DNA of 64,000 bases from Microbacterium sp. MYb62 (GCF_002979475.1 NZ_PCOY01000002.1:1-64000), one strand, 5' to 3'; counted from the first letter of the stretch, positions 1-8,552 are shown. The notes: generated from the letters alone by a model not told the origin. A program made the numbers and translations.

Positions 1-2
1 CC

Positions 3-39
3 CCCTCCCGAGACGGGCCCTCCCGAGACGGGCCCTCCC
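3..39. repeat. 15 bp tandem repeat, about 2.5 copies
   Basis: The unit CCCTCCCGAGACGGG is repeated exactly twice and then partially, at the very start of the window. It lies about 25 bp from palindromic element copy 1, and short tandem repeats also sit beside other copies of that element. It continues off the window edge, so the real copy number is unknown. No coding function is seen in bases 1-162. Confidence 0.7.
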
Positions 40-63
40 CGTTCGGCACGTCGCCAGACGTCA

Positions 64-122
64 GCCGAAACGCCAGATGTCGGACCCTTCGGTGAGAAGG
101 ATCCGACATCTGGCGTGTCGGC
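64..122. repeat. 59 bp palindromic element, copy 1
   Basis: Two 22 nt arms (64-85 and 101-122) flank a 15 nt loop (86-100). The left arm reads GCCGAAACGCCAGATGTCGG plus AC. It pairs with the right arm except at the A in place of the family C and at the innermost base. The loop contains its own 5 bp hairpin (CCTTC/GAAGG). The element lies 40 bp beyond the stop codon of the betaine-binding protein on the minus strand, so it could act as a terminator, but there is no T tract. See copies at 8553, 27834 and 42475. Confidence 0.85.
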
Positions 123-162
123 CCCCGAGGTGGGTGGGGGTGAAGACGAACTCCGCGTCAGG

Positions 163-1071
163 TCAGCTGGTGACGGTCCAGTCGAACTGGTCGCCGTACT
201 GCTTCAGCCACTCGTCGACGGCATCCGCTTCCTTGCCCTCGCCGTACTCGTTGACCACGAGGTCCTCGAGCGCACCGTACTGCTCGTCATCGAGCTTGAT
301 CTTCTCGATCAGCTCAGCGGCCTCGGGGAACTCCTCGGCGAAGCCCTTGGTGCCCAGGAAGTGCAGGCCCTCGGCCTTGCCCATCGCGCCCTTGGGGTCT
401 TCGAGGTCCTTCACGGGGAAGGCGTCGTTGGCCCAGAACGGACGCCACAGCGTGACGACGATGTCCTCCTGCTTGTCGGTCGCGGTCTTCAGCTCGGTGA
501 GCATGGCCGCGGTCGACGAGGTGACGAGCTCGTACTCGCCGTCGAGTCCGTACTCGGGCATCATCTTCTCGGTCTGGGCGGTGAGGCCTGCACCCGGCTC
601 GATGCCGTAGATCTTGCCGTCGAACTCGGCGCCCTTGCCCACGAGGTCCTCGATCGAAGTGAGCTCGGAGTACTCCGGCACCGCGAGGGTGAGCTTGGCG
701 TTCTCGTAGTACTTGCCCAGGTCCTCGATGTCGTCGCCGTACTTCTCCATGTACTCGGCGTGCGTGAGCTCCGGCCATGCCGACGGGTACATGTCGACAT
801 CGCCCTGCGCGAGCCCGGTGTAGAGAGGACCTGCCTCGGTGAGCGTCTTCATCTCGACCGTGTAGCCGATCTTCTCGAGCTGGTCCTGCAGCAGGTATGC
901 GGTGCTCAGGCCGTCGGTCCACGAGGGCAGGAAGCCCAGGGTGATCGTGCCCTTGTCGTCGGCGTTGCTGTCGCCGCCGCCCGTGCCGCCTGCACCGTCG
1001 CCACTGCATCCCGCGAGGGTGAGCGAGGCGGCGATGCCCACTGCCGTGATTGCCAAGATCTTCTTCTTCAT
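163..1071 (-). CDS. Glycine betaine/proline ABC transporter substrate-binding lipoprotein (ProX/OpuAC type)
   Basis: This is the extracellular receptor of a compatible-solute importer. The 302 aa protein starts with a lysine-rich n-region and a lipobox Leu19-Ala-Gly-Cys22, so the mature protein should be lipid-anchored. The mature part begins after a Gly/Asp-rich linker and has the OpuAC-type opening FLPSWTDGLSTAYLLQDQLE, with tryptophans and tyrosines typical of the aromatic cage that binds quaternary ammonium groups. It is the last gene of a three-gene minus-strand operon after the ATPase and permease. Betaine, proline betaine or carnitine are all possible ligands; sequence alone does not decide. 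The ATG start is supported by the intact signal peptide. Confidence 0.9.
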   Translation of the reverse strand: MKKKILAITAVGIAASLTLAGCSGDGAGGTGGGDSNADDKGTITLGFLPSWTDGLSTAYLLQDQLEKIGYTVEMKTLTEAGPLYTGLAQGDVDMYPSAWPELTHAEYMEKYGDDIEDLGKYYENAKLTLAVPEYSELTSIEDLVGKGAEFDGKIYGIEPGAGLTAQTEKMMPEYGLDGEYELVTSSTAAMLTELKTATDKQEDIVVTLWRPFWANDAFPVKDLEDPKGAMGKAEGLHFLGTKGFAEEFPEAAELIEKIKLDDEQYGALEDLVVNEYGEGKEADAVDEWLKQYGDQFDWTVTS

Positions 1072-1122
1072 GTGATTTCTCTCTCTCGGTTCCGTATGGG
1101 TGTTGTTCCGTAGGGGTGAAAC

Positions 1123-2133
1123 TCAGTGCACTCCGCCGCCGACCGCGTTGCGGCGGGGCGAGGTCCTGGCGCGTTCCGCCGCGTCGGCGGCATCCTGCTG
1201 CTCGATGACCTCGGGAGTGGGGGCGGATGCTGCTCCGCCACCACCGCCGGCACCGCCGTGCGGCTTGCGACGCCGCTCGAGCATGCCGAGCAGCGAGGAG
1301 CGGTTCTCGCCGGGTGCGCCCAGCGCGGCGGTGACGCGGTCCAGGAAGACCGCGATCAGCACGACGCCGAGACCGGCCTCCACGCCCTTGGGGATGTTGA
1401 TCGTCGAGATCGCCTCGACCACCATCTTCCCGAGGCCGTCCGCACCCGCCATGCCGGCGATGACCGCCATCGACAGGGCGAGCATGATGACCTGGTTGAC
1501 GCCGGCCATGATGGTCGGCATCGCGAGCGGGAGCTGGATGCCGCGCAGGATCTGTCCCGGCTTGGCACCGAACGCGTGTCCTGCCTCGACCGTCTCGGAG
1601 TCGACACCGCGGATGCCGAGCTCGGTCAGGCGCACGCCGGGAGGGAGCGCGAAGATCACGGTGGCCACGAGGCCCGGCACCACGCCGATGCCGAAGAACA
1701 CGATCGCCGGGATCAGGTACACGAAGGCCGGCATGGTCTGCATGAAGTCGAGCACGGGCTTGAGCACGGCGCGCACGGTCGAGTTGCGCGCCGACCAGAT
1801 ACCCAGCGGCACGGCGATCAACACCGCGATCACGGCGGCGACGAGCACGAGCGCCAGGGTCTGCATCGCGGGAACCCAGAGGTCCATCCCGACGATCAGT
1901 CCGAACGACACGATGGTGCCGAGCGCGAGCTGCCAGGAGCGCACGACCCAGGCGATGAGCGCGGCGATCACGATGATGACCGCGAAGCTCGGGGCGAGCA
2001 GGATGCTCGTGAGCCCCTCGACGAGGAAGCTCATGACGAACGAGATCACGTCGAGCAGACCGTCGAGGTTGTCCTTGATCCAGTCGACGGCGGATTCGAT
2101 CCAGGTTCCGACGGGGATGCGGAAGCCGTCCAT
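1123..2133 (-). CDS. Glycine betaine ABC transporter permease (ProW/OpuAB type)
   Basis: This is the membrane subunit of the betaine importer, 336 aa. An N-terminal segment and several hydrophobic helices precede the binding-protein-dependent permease domain. The coupling (EAA) loop region reads TVEAGHAFGAKPGQILRGIQ, as in ProW. The C-terminal 60 residues are hydrophilic and rich in Gly, Ala and Arg, an unusual cytoplasmic tail of unknown use. The chosen ATG overlaps the stop codon of the upstream ATPase gene (TGATG), implying translational coupling. A longer in-frame start would run back into the ATPase and adds no family-like sequence. Confidence 0.88.
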   Translation of the reverse strand: MDGFRIPVGTWIESAVDWIKDNLDGLLDVISFVMSFLVEGLTSILLAPSFAVIIVIAALIAWVVRSWQLALGTIVSFGLIVGMDLWVPAMQTLALVLVAAVIAVLIAVPLGIWSARNSTVRAVLKPVLDFMQTMPAFVYLIPAIVFFGIGVVPGLVATVIFALPPGVRLTELGIRGVDSETVEAGHAFGAKPGQILRGIQLPLAMPTIMAGVNQVIMLALSMAVIAGMAGADGLGKMVVEAISTINIPKGVEAGLGVVLIAVFLDRVTAALGAPGENRSSLLGMLERRRKPHGGAGGGGGAASAPTPEVIEQQDAADAAERARTSPRRNAVGGGVH

Positions 2134-3434
2134 CAGCGCACCTCCTCCGTGGTCGGGGCATCGGCCGGGTCGGCGGTCCACCCGTCATCGAGCACCGCGT
2201 CGATCTCGGCCTGCGGCATCGGCATCATCGGCAGCGTGATCTCCTCGGTCGCGCCGGGGCCGGGGCCGAGGGCGGCGAGCAGCGTCACACGCGGGATCAC
2301 ACCGACCAGACGGCCTTCGGCATCCGTCACGGCCAGCGGCACCGGCGACTCGACGGCGGGGACGAACAGGTTCATCAGCACCTCGTCCTCATGCACGCTC
2401 TGCAGCACGGGCTTGATGATCGAGTCGAGGGTGGTCGCGCCGTTGCGCACGAGCTTGACCGCATCGCGGTCGGTCACGACGCCCATGAGCTGCCGGTCAC
2501 GCCCGACGACGTAGGTCGCCGACATGTAGGCGTCCCGCATCTGCCGCAGCGCGGTGCGGGGACCGGCGGTGTGCGGCACGACGGGGCGCGGGCGCTCCAT
2601 GACGTTCGCGGCGGTGAGCACGCGGGCGCGGTCGACGTCCTGCACGAACTGTTCGACGTAGTCGTTGGCCGGATCCATCAGGATGTCCTCCGGCGTGCCG
2701 ATCTGCACGATGCGACCGTCGCGCATCACGGCGATCCGGTCGCCGAGGAACATGGCCTCGTTCAGGTCGTGCGTGATGAACACGATCGTCTTCTGCAGCT
2801 TCTGCTGCAGTTCGAGCAGCTGCTCCTGCATCTCGCGACGGATCAGAGGGTCGAGCGCGCTGAACGCCTCATCCATCAGCAGGATGTCGCTGTCGGCGGC
2901 GAGCGCACGGGCGATGCCGACGCGCTGCTGCATTCCCCCGGAGAGCTCGGAGGGGAGCTTCTCGCCCTGGCCCTCGAGTCCCACCAGGGAGAGGATCTCG
3001 TCGGCCTTGGCCAGGCGCTCGGCCTTGGGCACGCCCTTGAGCTCGAGCGAGTAGGCGACGTTCGCGGCCACCGAGCGGTGCGGCAGCAGGGCGAAGTGCT
3101 GGAAGACCATCGAGATGCGGTCGCGACGGATCTCGCGGAGCTTCGACGACGGGATGCCGGTGATGGGGTCGCCGTTCACCGTGACGGTTCCGTCGGTGAC
3201 GTCGTGCAGCCCGTTGAGCATGCGGATGATGGTGGACTTGCCAGATCCGGACAGGCCCATGATGACGAAGATCTCACCGCGGTTGACGGTGAAGCTGGCG
3301 TCGATGACTGCCGCGGTACCGGCGTCCACGACGGCAGCACGGCTCTCACCGGCTTTCAATCGACGGACGGCGGTGTTCGGATTCTTACCGAAAACCTTGT
3401 ACAGATGGCGCGCTTCGAGAGCGATTTCGGACAC
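2133..3434 (-). CDS. Glycine betaine ABC transporter ATPase with C-terminal CBS pair (ProV/OpuAA type)
   Basis: This 433 aa subunit powers betaine uptake. It has Walker A GLSGSGKST (60-68), the signature LSGGM (164-168) and Walker B ILLMDE (184-189). A tandem CBS module follows at about residues 285-400; in OpuA-type systems CBS domains sense ionic strength or cyclic di-AMP. I chose the GTG at 3434 because GGGGGAAAC lies immediately upstream as a ribosome-binding site and the protein then begins with the family-typical beta strand. The open frame extends 72 codons further upstream but the extra sequence looks non-coding. First gene of the operon. Confidence 0.92.
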   Translation of the reverse strand: MSEIALEARHLYKVFGKNPNTAVRRLKAGESRAAVVDAGTAAVIDASFTVNRGEIFVIMGLSGSGKSTIIRMLNGLHDVTDGTVTVNGDPITGIPSSKLREIRRDRISMVFQHFALLPHRSVAANVAYSLELKGVPKAERLAKADEILSLVGLEGQGEKLPSELSGGMQQRVGIARALAADSDILLMDEAFSALDPLIRREMQEQLLELQQKLQKTIVFITHDLNEAMFLGDRIAVMRDGRIVQIGTPEDILMDPANDYVEQFVQDVDRARVLTAANVMERPRPVVPHTAGPRTALRQMRDAYMSATYVVGRDRQLMGVVTDRDAVKLVRNGATTLDSIIKPVLQSVHEDEVLMNLFVPAVESPVPLAVTDAEGRLVGVIPRVTLLAALGPGPGATEEITLPMMPMPQAEIDAVLDDGWTADPADAPTTEEVR

Positions 3435-3533
3435 GTTTCCCCCGCGGCTCGCCTTCGGGTGGCTGAGCCTGCTTCGGTTACGCCCGGGTGATCCTCTCGA
3501 GGCCGTTCGACATGTCTGCTGTGGCGGCACAGA

Positions 3534-3554
3534 CGGCGGATTTCGGATCCGCCG
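3534..3554. promoter_or_regulatory. 8 bp hairpin in the leader of the betaine importer operon
   Basis: CGGCGGAT pairs perfectly with ATCCGCCG around the loop TTCGG, about 100 nt upstream of the GTG start. It lies inside a long untranslated leader (3435 to about 3649) on the minus strand. No T tract follows, so a simple terminator is unlikely. I could not match the leader to a known riboswitch class. Confidence 0.45.
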
Positions 3555-3655
3555 CGATAGAGCATCGACCGTACGCCCACGCCTCTTCGCAGCACAGCTC
3601 ATCGAAAGAAGGACGTGGTCGCGGACTGGTCTTCGGGCCGTCAGGCCCACGTTCC

Positions 3656-3684
3656 AACGTAACGAAATGGCCGATCAGGGGCAA
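3656..3684 (-). promoter_or_regulatory. Candidate sigma-70 promoter of the betaine importer operon
   Basis: On the minus strand TTGCCC (3684-3679), a 17 bp spacer and TACGTT (3661-3656) form a plausible housekeeping promoter. The predicted start near 3649 gives a leader of about 215 nt before the ATPase start codon. The rest of the 3435-3772 gap holds only the leader hairpin and GC-rich inverted repeats. Confidence 0.35.
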
Positions 3685-3772
3685 ATCCCGGGCGCGCGAC
3701 GGGCGTGGGTTTCGGCGGCTGACCGGGGAATTGCACGGGTATTCAACAATCCCTCCGCGGGCGGTTCGCGGA

Positions 3773-4984
3773 TCAGGAATCGGGCGTTTCCGAGCTCCGG
3801 ATGCTGCGGGTCACGGTGAACTTCGGGGTGCGCTGCAGCTGCGCGGTGGGACCGATCAGACGCGTGAGCTCGGCGCGATATCCGAGCGAGGAGTTGTAGA
3901 CCGTGAAGAGCTCTCCCCCGGGTCGGAGCACGCGCGCCGCAGCCGCGAACAGGCGGGTCGCCGCCCCGGTGTGGATGCTCGCGCCGAGGTGGAACGGCGG
4001 GTTCAGCAGCACCAGGTCGATGCTCGCATCCGGGACCTCGGAGGCGGCGTCGTCCTGCGTGACCGTGACACGGTCGGCGACCCCGTTCGCCGCGGCCGTC
4101 GCGCGTGCGGATGCCACGGCCGCGGCCGAACGATCGGTCGCCGTCACGCGCGCCTCGGGGTGTGCGAGTGCATACGAGACGGCGAGCGCTCCGGTGCCGC
4201 AGCCGAGGTCGAGCACATCGACTGCGGAACTCGTGGGCTGAGCGCCGAGCACCTCCAGCAGTGCCCGCGTGCCGATGTCGAGGCGGGCACCCGCGAAGGC
4301 TCCTCCGTGCGCGACCAGCGTCAACCCGTCGTGCCGCGCGGTCACCGGGAACGGCGGATCCGCGGGGACGGGGAGCGGCTCGGATGCCACGATCAGTCGC
4401 GATTTCCGCTCCGCCCGCTGGGCCTGCACGTGCGCGAAGCTGCGCCCCAGCACCTCGTTCTGGCGGAGAGTCATGTGCTTCACCCGCCCTCCTGCCACGA
4501 GCACCACGTCGGGCGCAGCCCAGCGGGCGATGGCATCCACGATCTCCTCGAGCTCCGCGAGTGACTTCGGCAGCTGCAGCAGCACGAGGCGCGCGCCGGT
4601 GAGCAAGGTCGCGTCGAGCTCGTGCGGGGTGAACAGCGGGCGAAAACCCGGAGCCTCCGGTCCGCCCCCGGCGTGCCGTGCCGCATCATCCTCGTCTCCG
4701 TTTCGGCCGGCTGCGTCCGCGAACCCGAGCTCCTCGGCGTTGCGCTGCAGTGCCCGGCGACCGGTCGCGAGGTCCTGATGCACCCGGATGCCGCGGCGCC
4801 CGGCATCCCCCAGCGCCACGGTGATCGCGCCGTACTCGTCGCCGATCACGACCGTCTCGGAGCCGGGGATGTCGAAGGAGAGCGCCCGCTCGACCAGCAG
4901 CAGGTCGGTCGCGTCATACGCCTGGAGGTTGTCCGCCTCGACGTCGGGCCAGCGACGCAGGCGGCTGTAGGGGAACTCCGGCAC
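3773..4984 (-). CDS. Class I SAM-dependent methyltransferase, RlmG/RsmC-like (23S rRNA guanine-N2 methyltransferase candidate)
   Basis: This 403 aa protein has the two-domain plan of RlmG. A degenerate N-terminal methyltransferase fold is followed by an active C-terminal domain with SAM motif I VLDLGCGTG (257-265) and the guanine-N2 methyltransferase motif NPPF (328-331), followed by His. Such enzymes modify a guanine in 23S or 16S rRNA in the cytoplasm. Family membership is clear; the exact target base is inference. The GTG at 4984 is preferred because upstream in-frame sequence would cross the operator at 5033-5062. The N-domain contains a non-conserved acidic and glycine-rich insertion around residues 100-125. 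Transcribed divergently from the ABC exporter. Confidence 0.8.
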   Translation of the reverse strand: MPEFPYSRLRRWPDVEADNLQAYDATDLLLVERALSFDIPGSETVVIGDEYGAITVALGDAGRRGIRVHQDLATGRRALQRNAEELGFADAAGRNGDEDDAARHAGGGPEAPGFRPLFTPHELDATLLTGARLVLLQLPKSLAELEEIVDAIARWAAPDVVLVAGGRVKHMTLRQNEVLGRSFAHVQAQRAERKSRLIVASEPLPVPADPPFPVTARHDGLTLVAHGGAFAGARLDIGTRALLEVLGAQPTSSAVDVLDLGCGTGALAVSYALAHPEARVTATDRSAAAVASARATAAANGVADRVTVTQDDAASEVPDASIDLVLLNPPFHLGASIHTGAATRLFAAAARVLRPGGELFTVYNSSLGYRAELTRLIGPTAQLQRTPKFTVTRSIRSSETPDS

Positions 4985-5032
4985 CAGCCCACTGTACGCG
5001 GGGTGTCGTAAGGATTTCGCATGGGTTGTTTT

Positions 5033-5068
5033 CGCCCGATTCACAACTTTGTGAATCGGGCGTACGCT
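5033..5068 (+). promoter_or_regulatory. Perfect 14+2+14 bp operator overlapping the ABC exporter promoter
   Basis: CGCCCGATTCACAA (5033-5046) and its exact reverse complement (5049-5062) are separated by CT. The repeat covers a promoter with -35 TTCACA (5040-5045), 17 bp spacer and -10 TACGCT (5063-5068). The predicted start is at about 5075, directly before the ATG at 5076, so the mRNA is probably leaderless. A dimeric TetR-, MarR- or GbsR-type repressor is the expected ligand. The GbsR/MarR-type gene at 7711 is the nearest candidate. Confidence 0.7.
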
Positions 5069-5075
5069 CCCGCGC

Positions 5076-6080
5076 ATGACCACCGTCATCGCCACCCGGA
5101 ACCTCACCAAGCACTACGGCCACGTGCACGCGCTCGACGGCCTCGACCTCCTGGTCGAGCATGGTCAGGTGCACGGTTTCCTCGGCCCGAACGGCGCGGG
5201 AAAGTCGACCACGATCCGCATCCTCCTCGGCCTCGCGCGCCGCACCTCCGGCGAAGCGTCCGTGTTCGACGAAGACCCCTGGAGCCGGGCCGTCGACCTG
5301 CACCGGCGCATCGCGTACGTGCCGGGCGACGTCAGCGTCTGGCCGAACCTCTCGGGGGGTGAGGCCGTCGATCTGCTCGCCCGTCTGCGGGGCGCACAGA
5401 CGAAGGACCCCGCCTATCAGTACGAGAAGAAGCGGCTCATGGAGGCGTTCCAGTTCGACCCGCGCAAGAAGGGCCGCGCCTACTCGAAGGGCAACCGGCA
5501 GAAGGTCGCGCTGATCGCGGCGTTCGCCGTGCCGGCCGACCTCTACATCCTCGACGAACCCACGAGCGGACTCGATCCCCTGATGGCGGTCATCTTCCAG
5601 CGCGAGGTCGCCCGCGCCCATGCGAACGGCGCGACCGTGCTGCTGTCGAGCCACATCATGAGCGAGGTCGAACAGCTGTGCGATCGGGTGTCGATCATCC
5701 GCGCCGGCCGCATCGTCGAGTCCGGCACGCTGACCGAGCTGCGGCACCTCACGCGCAGCGATGTGTCGTTCGCCCCCTCCGGTGCCACCCTCGAACAGGT
5801 CGCCCGCATCCCCGACGTGCACGACCCCGCGCAGCAGGGCGACCGCATCCGCCTCGCCGTCGACAGCGACCGCACAGCCACGGTGCTCCCGGCTCTCGCG
5901 ACGCTCGGCATCAGCGACCTGCGCGTCGCCCCGCCCTCGCTCGAAGAGCTGTTCCTGCGCCACTACGGCGACGATCTCGCGACACTCGAAGCTGCGGAGG
6001 ACGGCGCGACGGATGGCGGGACGGATGACACTGCCCCCGCCACCCGCCGCGAGCGCCGCGCACGCACGGGGCGTGCGTGA
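5076..6080 (+). CDS. ABC exporter ATP-binding protein (polyketide-antibiotic/drug exporter type)
   Basis: This 334 aa ATPase has Walker A GPNGAGKST (37-45), a divergent signature YSKGN (136-140) in place of LSGGQ, and Walker B LYILDEPTSGLD (156-167). The divergent signature and the C-terminal extension of about 100 residues are typical of actinobacterial ABC-2 exporters annotated for antibiotic export. The tail ends in a Thr/Arg-rich stretch. It overlaps the permease gene start. Together with that permease it probably expels a hydrophobic toxic compound; the substrate is unknown. Its promoter is covered by a perfect operator palindrome. Confidence 0.88.
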   Translation: MTTVIATRNLTKHYGHVHALDGLDLLVEHGQVHGFLGPNGAGKSTTIRILLGLARRTSGEASVFDEDPWSRAVDLHRRIAYVPGDVSVWPNLSGGEAVDLLARLRGAQTKDPAYQYEKKRLMEAFQFDPRKKGRAYSKGNRQKVALIAAFAVPADLYILDEPTSGLDPLMAVIFQREVARAHANGATVLLSSHIMSEVEQLCDRVSIIRAGRIVESGTLTELRHLTRSDVSFAPSGATLEQVARIPDVHDPAQQGDRIRLAVDSDRTATVLPALATLGISDLRVAPPSLEELFLRHYGDDLATLEAAEDGATDGGTDDTAPATRRERRARTGRA

Positions 6081-7702
6081 TGTCCACCTTCGGTGTGCTG
6101 CTCCGGCAACGACTACGGCGCGATTGGTTGCAGCTGACGCTGTGGATCGTGGGCACCGCGCTCATGGCGTTCGCGGGATACGCCGGCGTCAGCCAGTCGT
6201 ACTCGACCCTCGCCGACCGGCAGAACATCCTCGCCGCCGCACTGGCGAACCCGGTGATCCTGATGTTCCGCGGCCTGCCGTCGGGCACATCCGAAAGGGC
6301 CTTTCTGGCCTTCGAGGTGCTGCCGTGGTTGGCGCTGCTGGCCGCGCTCATGAGCACCTTCCTCGCAGTGCGGCACACCCGCGGCGATGAGGAGGCGGGG
6401 CGTGCCGAACTCGTCTGGGCGACCCCGGCTGGACGCCGCCTGCCGACCATCGCGACCATCGCGCACGGCATCCTGGCGAACGTGGTGCTGGCCGCGCTCA
6501 CGGCACTGGCACTGGTCGCCACCGGGCTTCCGGCAGCGGGTTCCCTCCTCGCGGGGGCGGCCGCCGCGTCCTGCGGTATCGCGTTCTTCGGCATCGGGCT
6601 GCTCGCCGCGCAGCTGATGCGCACCTCGCGCGGCGCGAACTCCCTGACGATCTGGGTGCTCGTCGCAGCGTTCCTGATCCGCGGCATCGGCAACGCGGCA
6701 GGAACTCCGAGCGACGACCTGACCCGCATGACGAGCGCCTGGCCCGCCTGGCTCTCGCCGTTCGGGTGGGCCGAGCAGACGCGTCCCTACGACACCGATC
6801 TCGCGTGGCCGATGCTGCTCGGCCTGGCCTTCGGCCTCGTGCTCGCCGGGGCATCCGTCGCCTTGCAGTCCGTGCGCGACATCGACGCCGGCTTCGTTGC
6901 GGAGCGCCCTGGACGCGTGTCGGCACGGCCCGCACTCGCCTCGCCGCACGCGCTGGTCTGGCGTCTCACCTCCGGCTCGATCATCGGCTGGGCCGTCGGC
7001 GGCGCGATCACCGGCATCCTCGCCACGACTCTGAGCGGACTGGTCGATCAGATCGCGGGCGAGAACCCGGCGGTCACCGAGATCCTGAAGAAGATCGGAG
7101 GGGCGACCGGCGGACTCGACGAGGTCGTGGTGACGGTGTTCTTCACGCTCCTCGGGATCCTCGCCGCCTGCTGCGCCGTGCAGACCGTCGTGCGCGCACG
7201 ACAGGAAGAGGTCCGCGGCACCGCCGAGGCCGTGCTCGCCACCCCGGTCGGGCGCGTGCGCTGGCTCGCCGACTACGTGATCGTCGGCGTGGTCGGCGTG
7301 GTGATCGTGGTCGCCGCCGCCATGCTCGCCGGGTGGGTCGGCATCTGGTCGAACGGCGGCGACGATTCGCTCTATCGCATCGTCGCGGTGGCAGGACTCG
7401 GGCAGGCGGTCGCGGCCTCGACCTTCGCCGTGCTCACCGCGCTGGTGTTCGTGTTGATCCCCCGTGCGACGACCGCCGTGGCATGGAGCCTCGTGCTGCT
7501 CGCAGCCCTGCTCGGGATGTTCGGTCCGCTGTTCGGACTGCCCGAATGGAGTGCGAATCTCTCACCGTTCGCGGTGACACCCGCGGTCGACGGCAACGGC
7601 ATCGATGTGCGCGGCCTGTGGTGGCTCGTGCTCGCCCTGGCCGCGGCTGGCACCGGAGCCCTGACCCTGATGCGACGCCGCGAGCTCGCCCCCGGAGCCT
7701 AG
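6080..7702 (+). CDS. ABC exporter permease, large polyketide-antibiotic exporter type
   Basis: This is a 540 aa membrane protein with about 12 hydrophobic segments arranged as two similar halves of six, the layout of the actinobacterial family called exporters of polyketide antibiotics. The second half contains the cytoplasmic segment VRARQEEVRGTAEAVLATPV, which mirrors THTRGDEEAGRAELVWATPA in the first half, showing internal duplication. The ATG at 6080 overlaps the ATPase stop (TGATG); an adjacent GTG at 6077 is an alternative. Partner of the ATPase at 5076. The substrate cannot be inferred from sequence. Confidence 0.87.
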   Translation: MSTFGVLLRQRLRRDWLQLTLWIVGTALMAFAGYAGVSQSYSTLADRQNILAAALANPVILMFRGLPSGTSERAFLAFEVLPWLALLAALMSTFLAVRHTRGDEEAGRAELVWATPAGRRLPTIATIAHGILANVVLAALTALALVATGLPAAGSLLAGAAAASCGIAFFGIGLLAAQLMRTSRGANSLTIWVLVAAFLIRGIGNAAGTPSDDLTRMTSAWPAWLSPFGWAEQTRPYDTDLAWPMLLGLAFGLVLAGASVALQSVRDIDAGFVAERPGRVSARPALASPHALVWRLTSGSIIGWAVGGAITGILATTLSGLVDQIAGENPAVTEILKKIGGATGGLDEVVVTVFFTLLGILAACCAVQTVVRARQEEVRGTAEAVLATPVGRVRWLADYVIVGVVGVVIVVAAAMLAGWVGIWSNGGDDSLYRIVAVAGLGQAVAASTFAVLTALVFVLIPRATTAVAWSLVLLAALLGMFGPLFGLPEWSANLSPFAVTPAVDGNGIDVRGLWWLVLALAAAGTGALTLMRRRELAPGA

Positions 7703-7710
7703 GAGGCAGG

Positions 7711-8406
7711 ATGCGCGACGACGGCGACAGGGACGGACCGGACGTGGATGCCGCGAGCACAGGCGACGCCGAACCCGGCGCGGAAGACCCCTCAGCCGGC
7801 GCCGAGACGCCGGGTTCCGCCACGCCCGATGCCGTCGCGCGCGGCGCCAGGACAGCGATCTCATCCGCATCCGCATCCGCATCCGCATCCGCATCCGCAT
7901 CCTCATCCTCATCCTCATCCGCATCCGCATCCGCATCCGAGCAGACCGAGAGCCACCGCGGGATGGAACCCGCCGAACAGGCCGCGGCGATGATGACCGC
8001 TGCCGGGATGCCCCGGATGCCGGCGCGCGTGATGATGGCGCTGGTCGCCGCTCCCGAGGGCGGATACACGGCGGCCCAACTCGGCGAGCGCCTCGGCGTC
8101 TCGGCCGCCGCCGTCTCGGGTGCGGTGCGCTACCTGCAGCAGCTGCACTTCATCCAGCGGCGTTCACGTCCGGGAGATCGGCGCGACCGCTACGAGTTCG
8201 TGCACGACCCGTTCTACAGCTCGATCGTCGGGAACATGCCCGTGTACTCCCGCCTCTCGGAGTACATCGACGACATCGCGTCCGAGCACGACGACGACCA
8301 GGGCGCCCATGATCGCGCGGTCGAGCTCGCCGAGTTCTTCCGCTTCCTGTCGGTCCGGATGCTGCAGGTCGTCGAGGACTGGCGCGCGCGCCGCCGCGAG
8401 ACCTGA
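7711..8406 (+). CDS. GbsR/MarR-family transcriptional regulator with Ser/Ala-repeat N-terminal extension
   Basis: This 231 aa protein has an unusual disordered N-terminus with a Ser-Ala/Ser repeat at residues 51-76, encoded by a 13-unit hexanucleotide array. A winged helix-turn-helix follows at about 100-155 (AAQLGERLGVSAAAVSGAVR), as in GbsR-type MarR proteins. The C-terminal helical region would mediate dimerisation. GGAGG lies just upstream of the ATG. It is the third gene after an exporter ATPase and permease, so the likely role is ligand-responsive repression of that operon through the palindrome at 5033-5062. That target is inference. The true start could be internal, near Met85, if the repeat region is not translated. 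Confidence 0.82.
   Translation: MRDDGDRDGPDVDAASTGDAEPGAEDPSAGAETPGSATPDAVARGARTAISSASASASASASASSSSSSSASASASEQTESHRGMEPAEQAAAMMTAAGMPRMPARVMMALVAAPEGGYTAAQLGERLGVSAAAVSGAVRYLQQLHFIQRRSRPGDRRDRYEFVHDPFYSSIVGNMPVYSRLSEYIDDIASEHDDDQGAHDRAVELAEFFRFLSVRMLQVVEDWRARRRET
7861..7938. repeat. Hexanucleotide array (GCATCC/TCATCC, 13 units) inside a coding region
   Basis: Nine GCATCC and four TCATCC units run without interruption. A period of six keeps the reading frame, so slippage would change only the length of the Ser-rich linker in the regulator. GCATCC is also a very frequent hexamer throughout the window. Confidence 0.95.
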
Positions 8407-8432
8407 CCCCCGGGCCGCTGCCCCTCACACTG

Positions 8433-8541
8433 CCATTCCGGGGGGCCGACACCCCTCCGCCCTCGCGCCGCCACTCCGCGGGCCGACACCCCGCCACCCT
8501 CGCGCCGCCACTCCGCGGGCCGACACCCCGTCCTCGCGCCG
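8433..8541. repeat. Tandem repeat of 34-38 bp half-arm units beside palindromic element 2
   Basis: Three units (8433-8470, 8471-8507, 8508-8541) share the core CCACTCCGCGGGCCGACACC followed by CC and a CTCGCGCCG tail. A fourth, partial unit at 8542 runs straight into element copy 2. Each unit contains GCCGACAC, the outer end of the palindrome arm. Together with the element it fills the gap 8407-8638 between two transport operons; no gene is seen there. Confidence 0.85.
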
Positions 8542-8552
8542 CCGTTCCGGGA

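Noticed and set aside
314..2188. Long open frame on the minus strand overlapping the betaine permease and binding protein
   Set aside because: Arg/Pro/Ala/His-rich translation without domains; it is the out-of-frame shadow of the two real genes.
3435..3660. Leader of the betaine importer considered as a cyclic di-AMP (ydaO-type) riboswitch
   Set aside because: Some GC-rich segments look suggestive, but the conserved core blocks could not be aligned by eye. A covariance-model search would decide.
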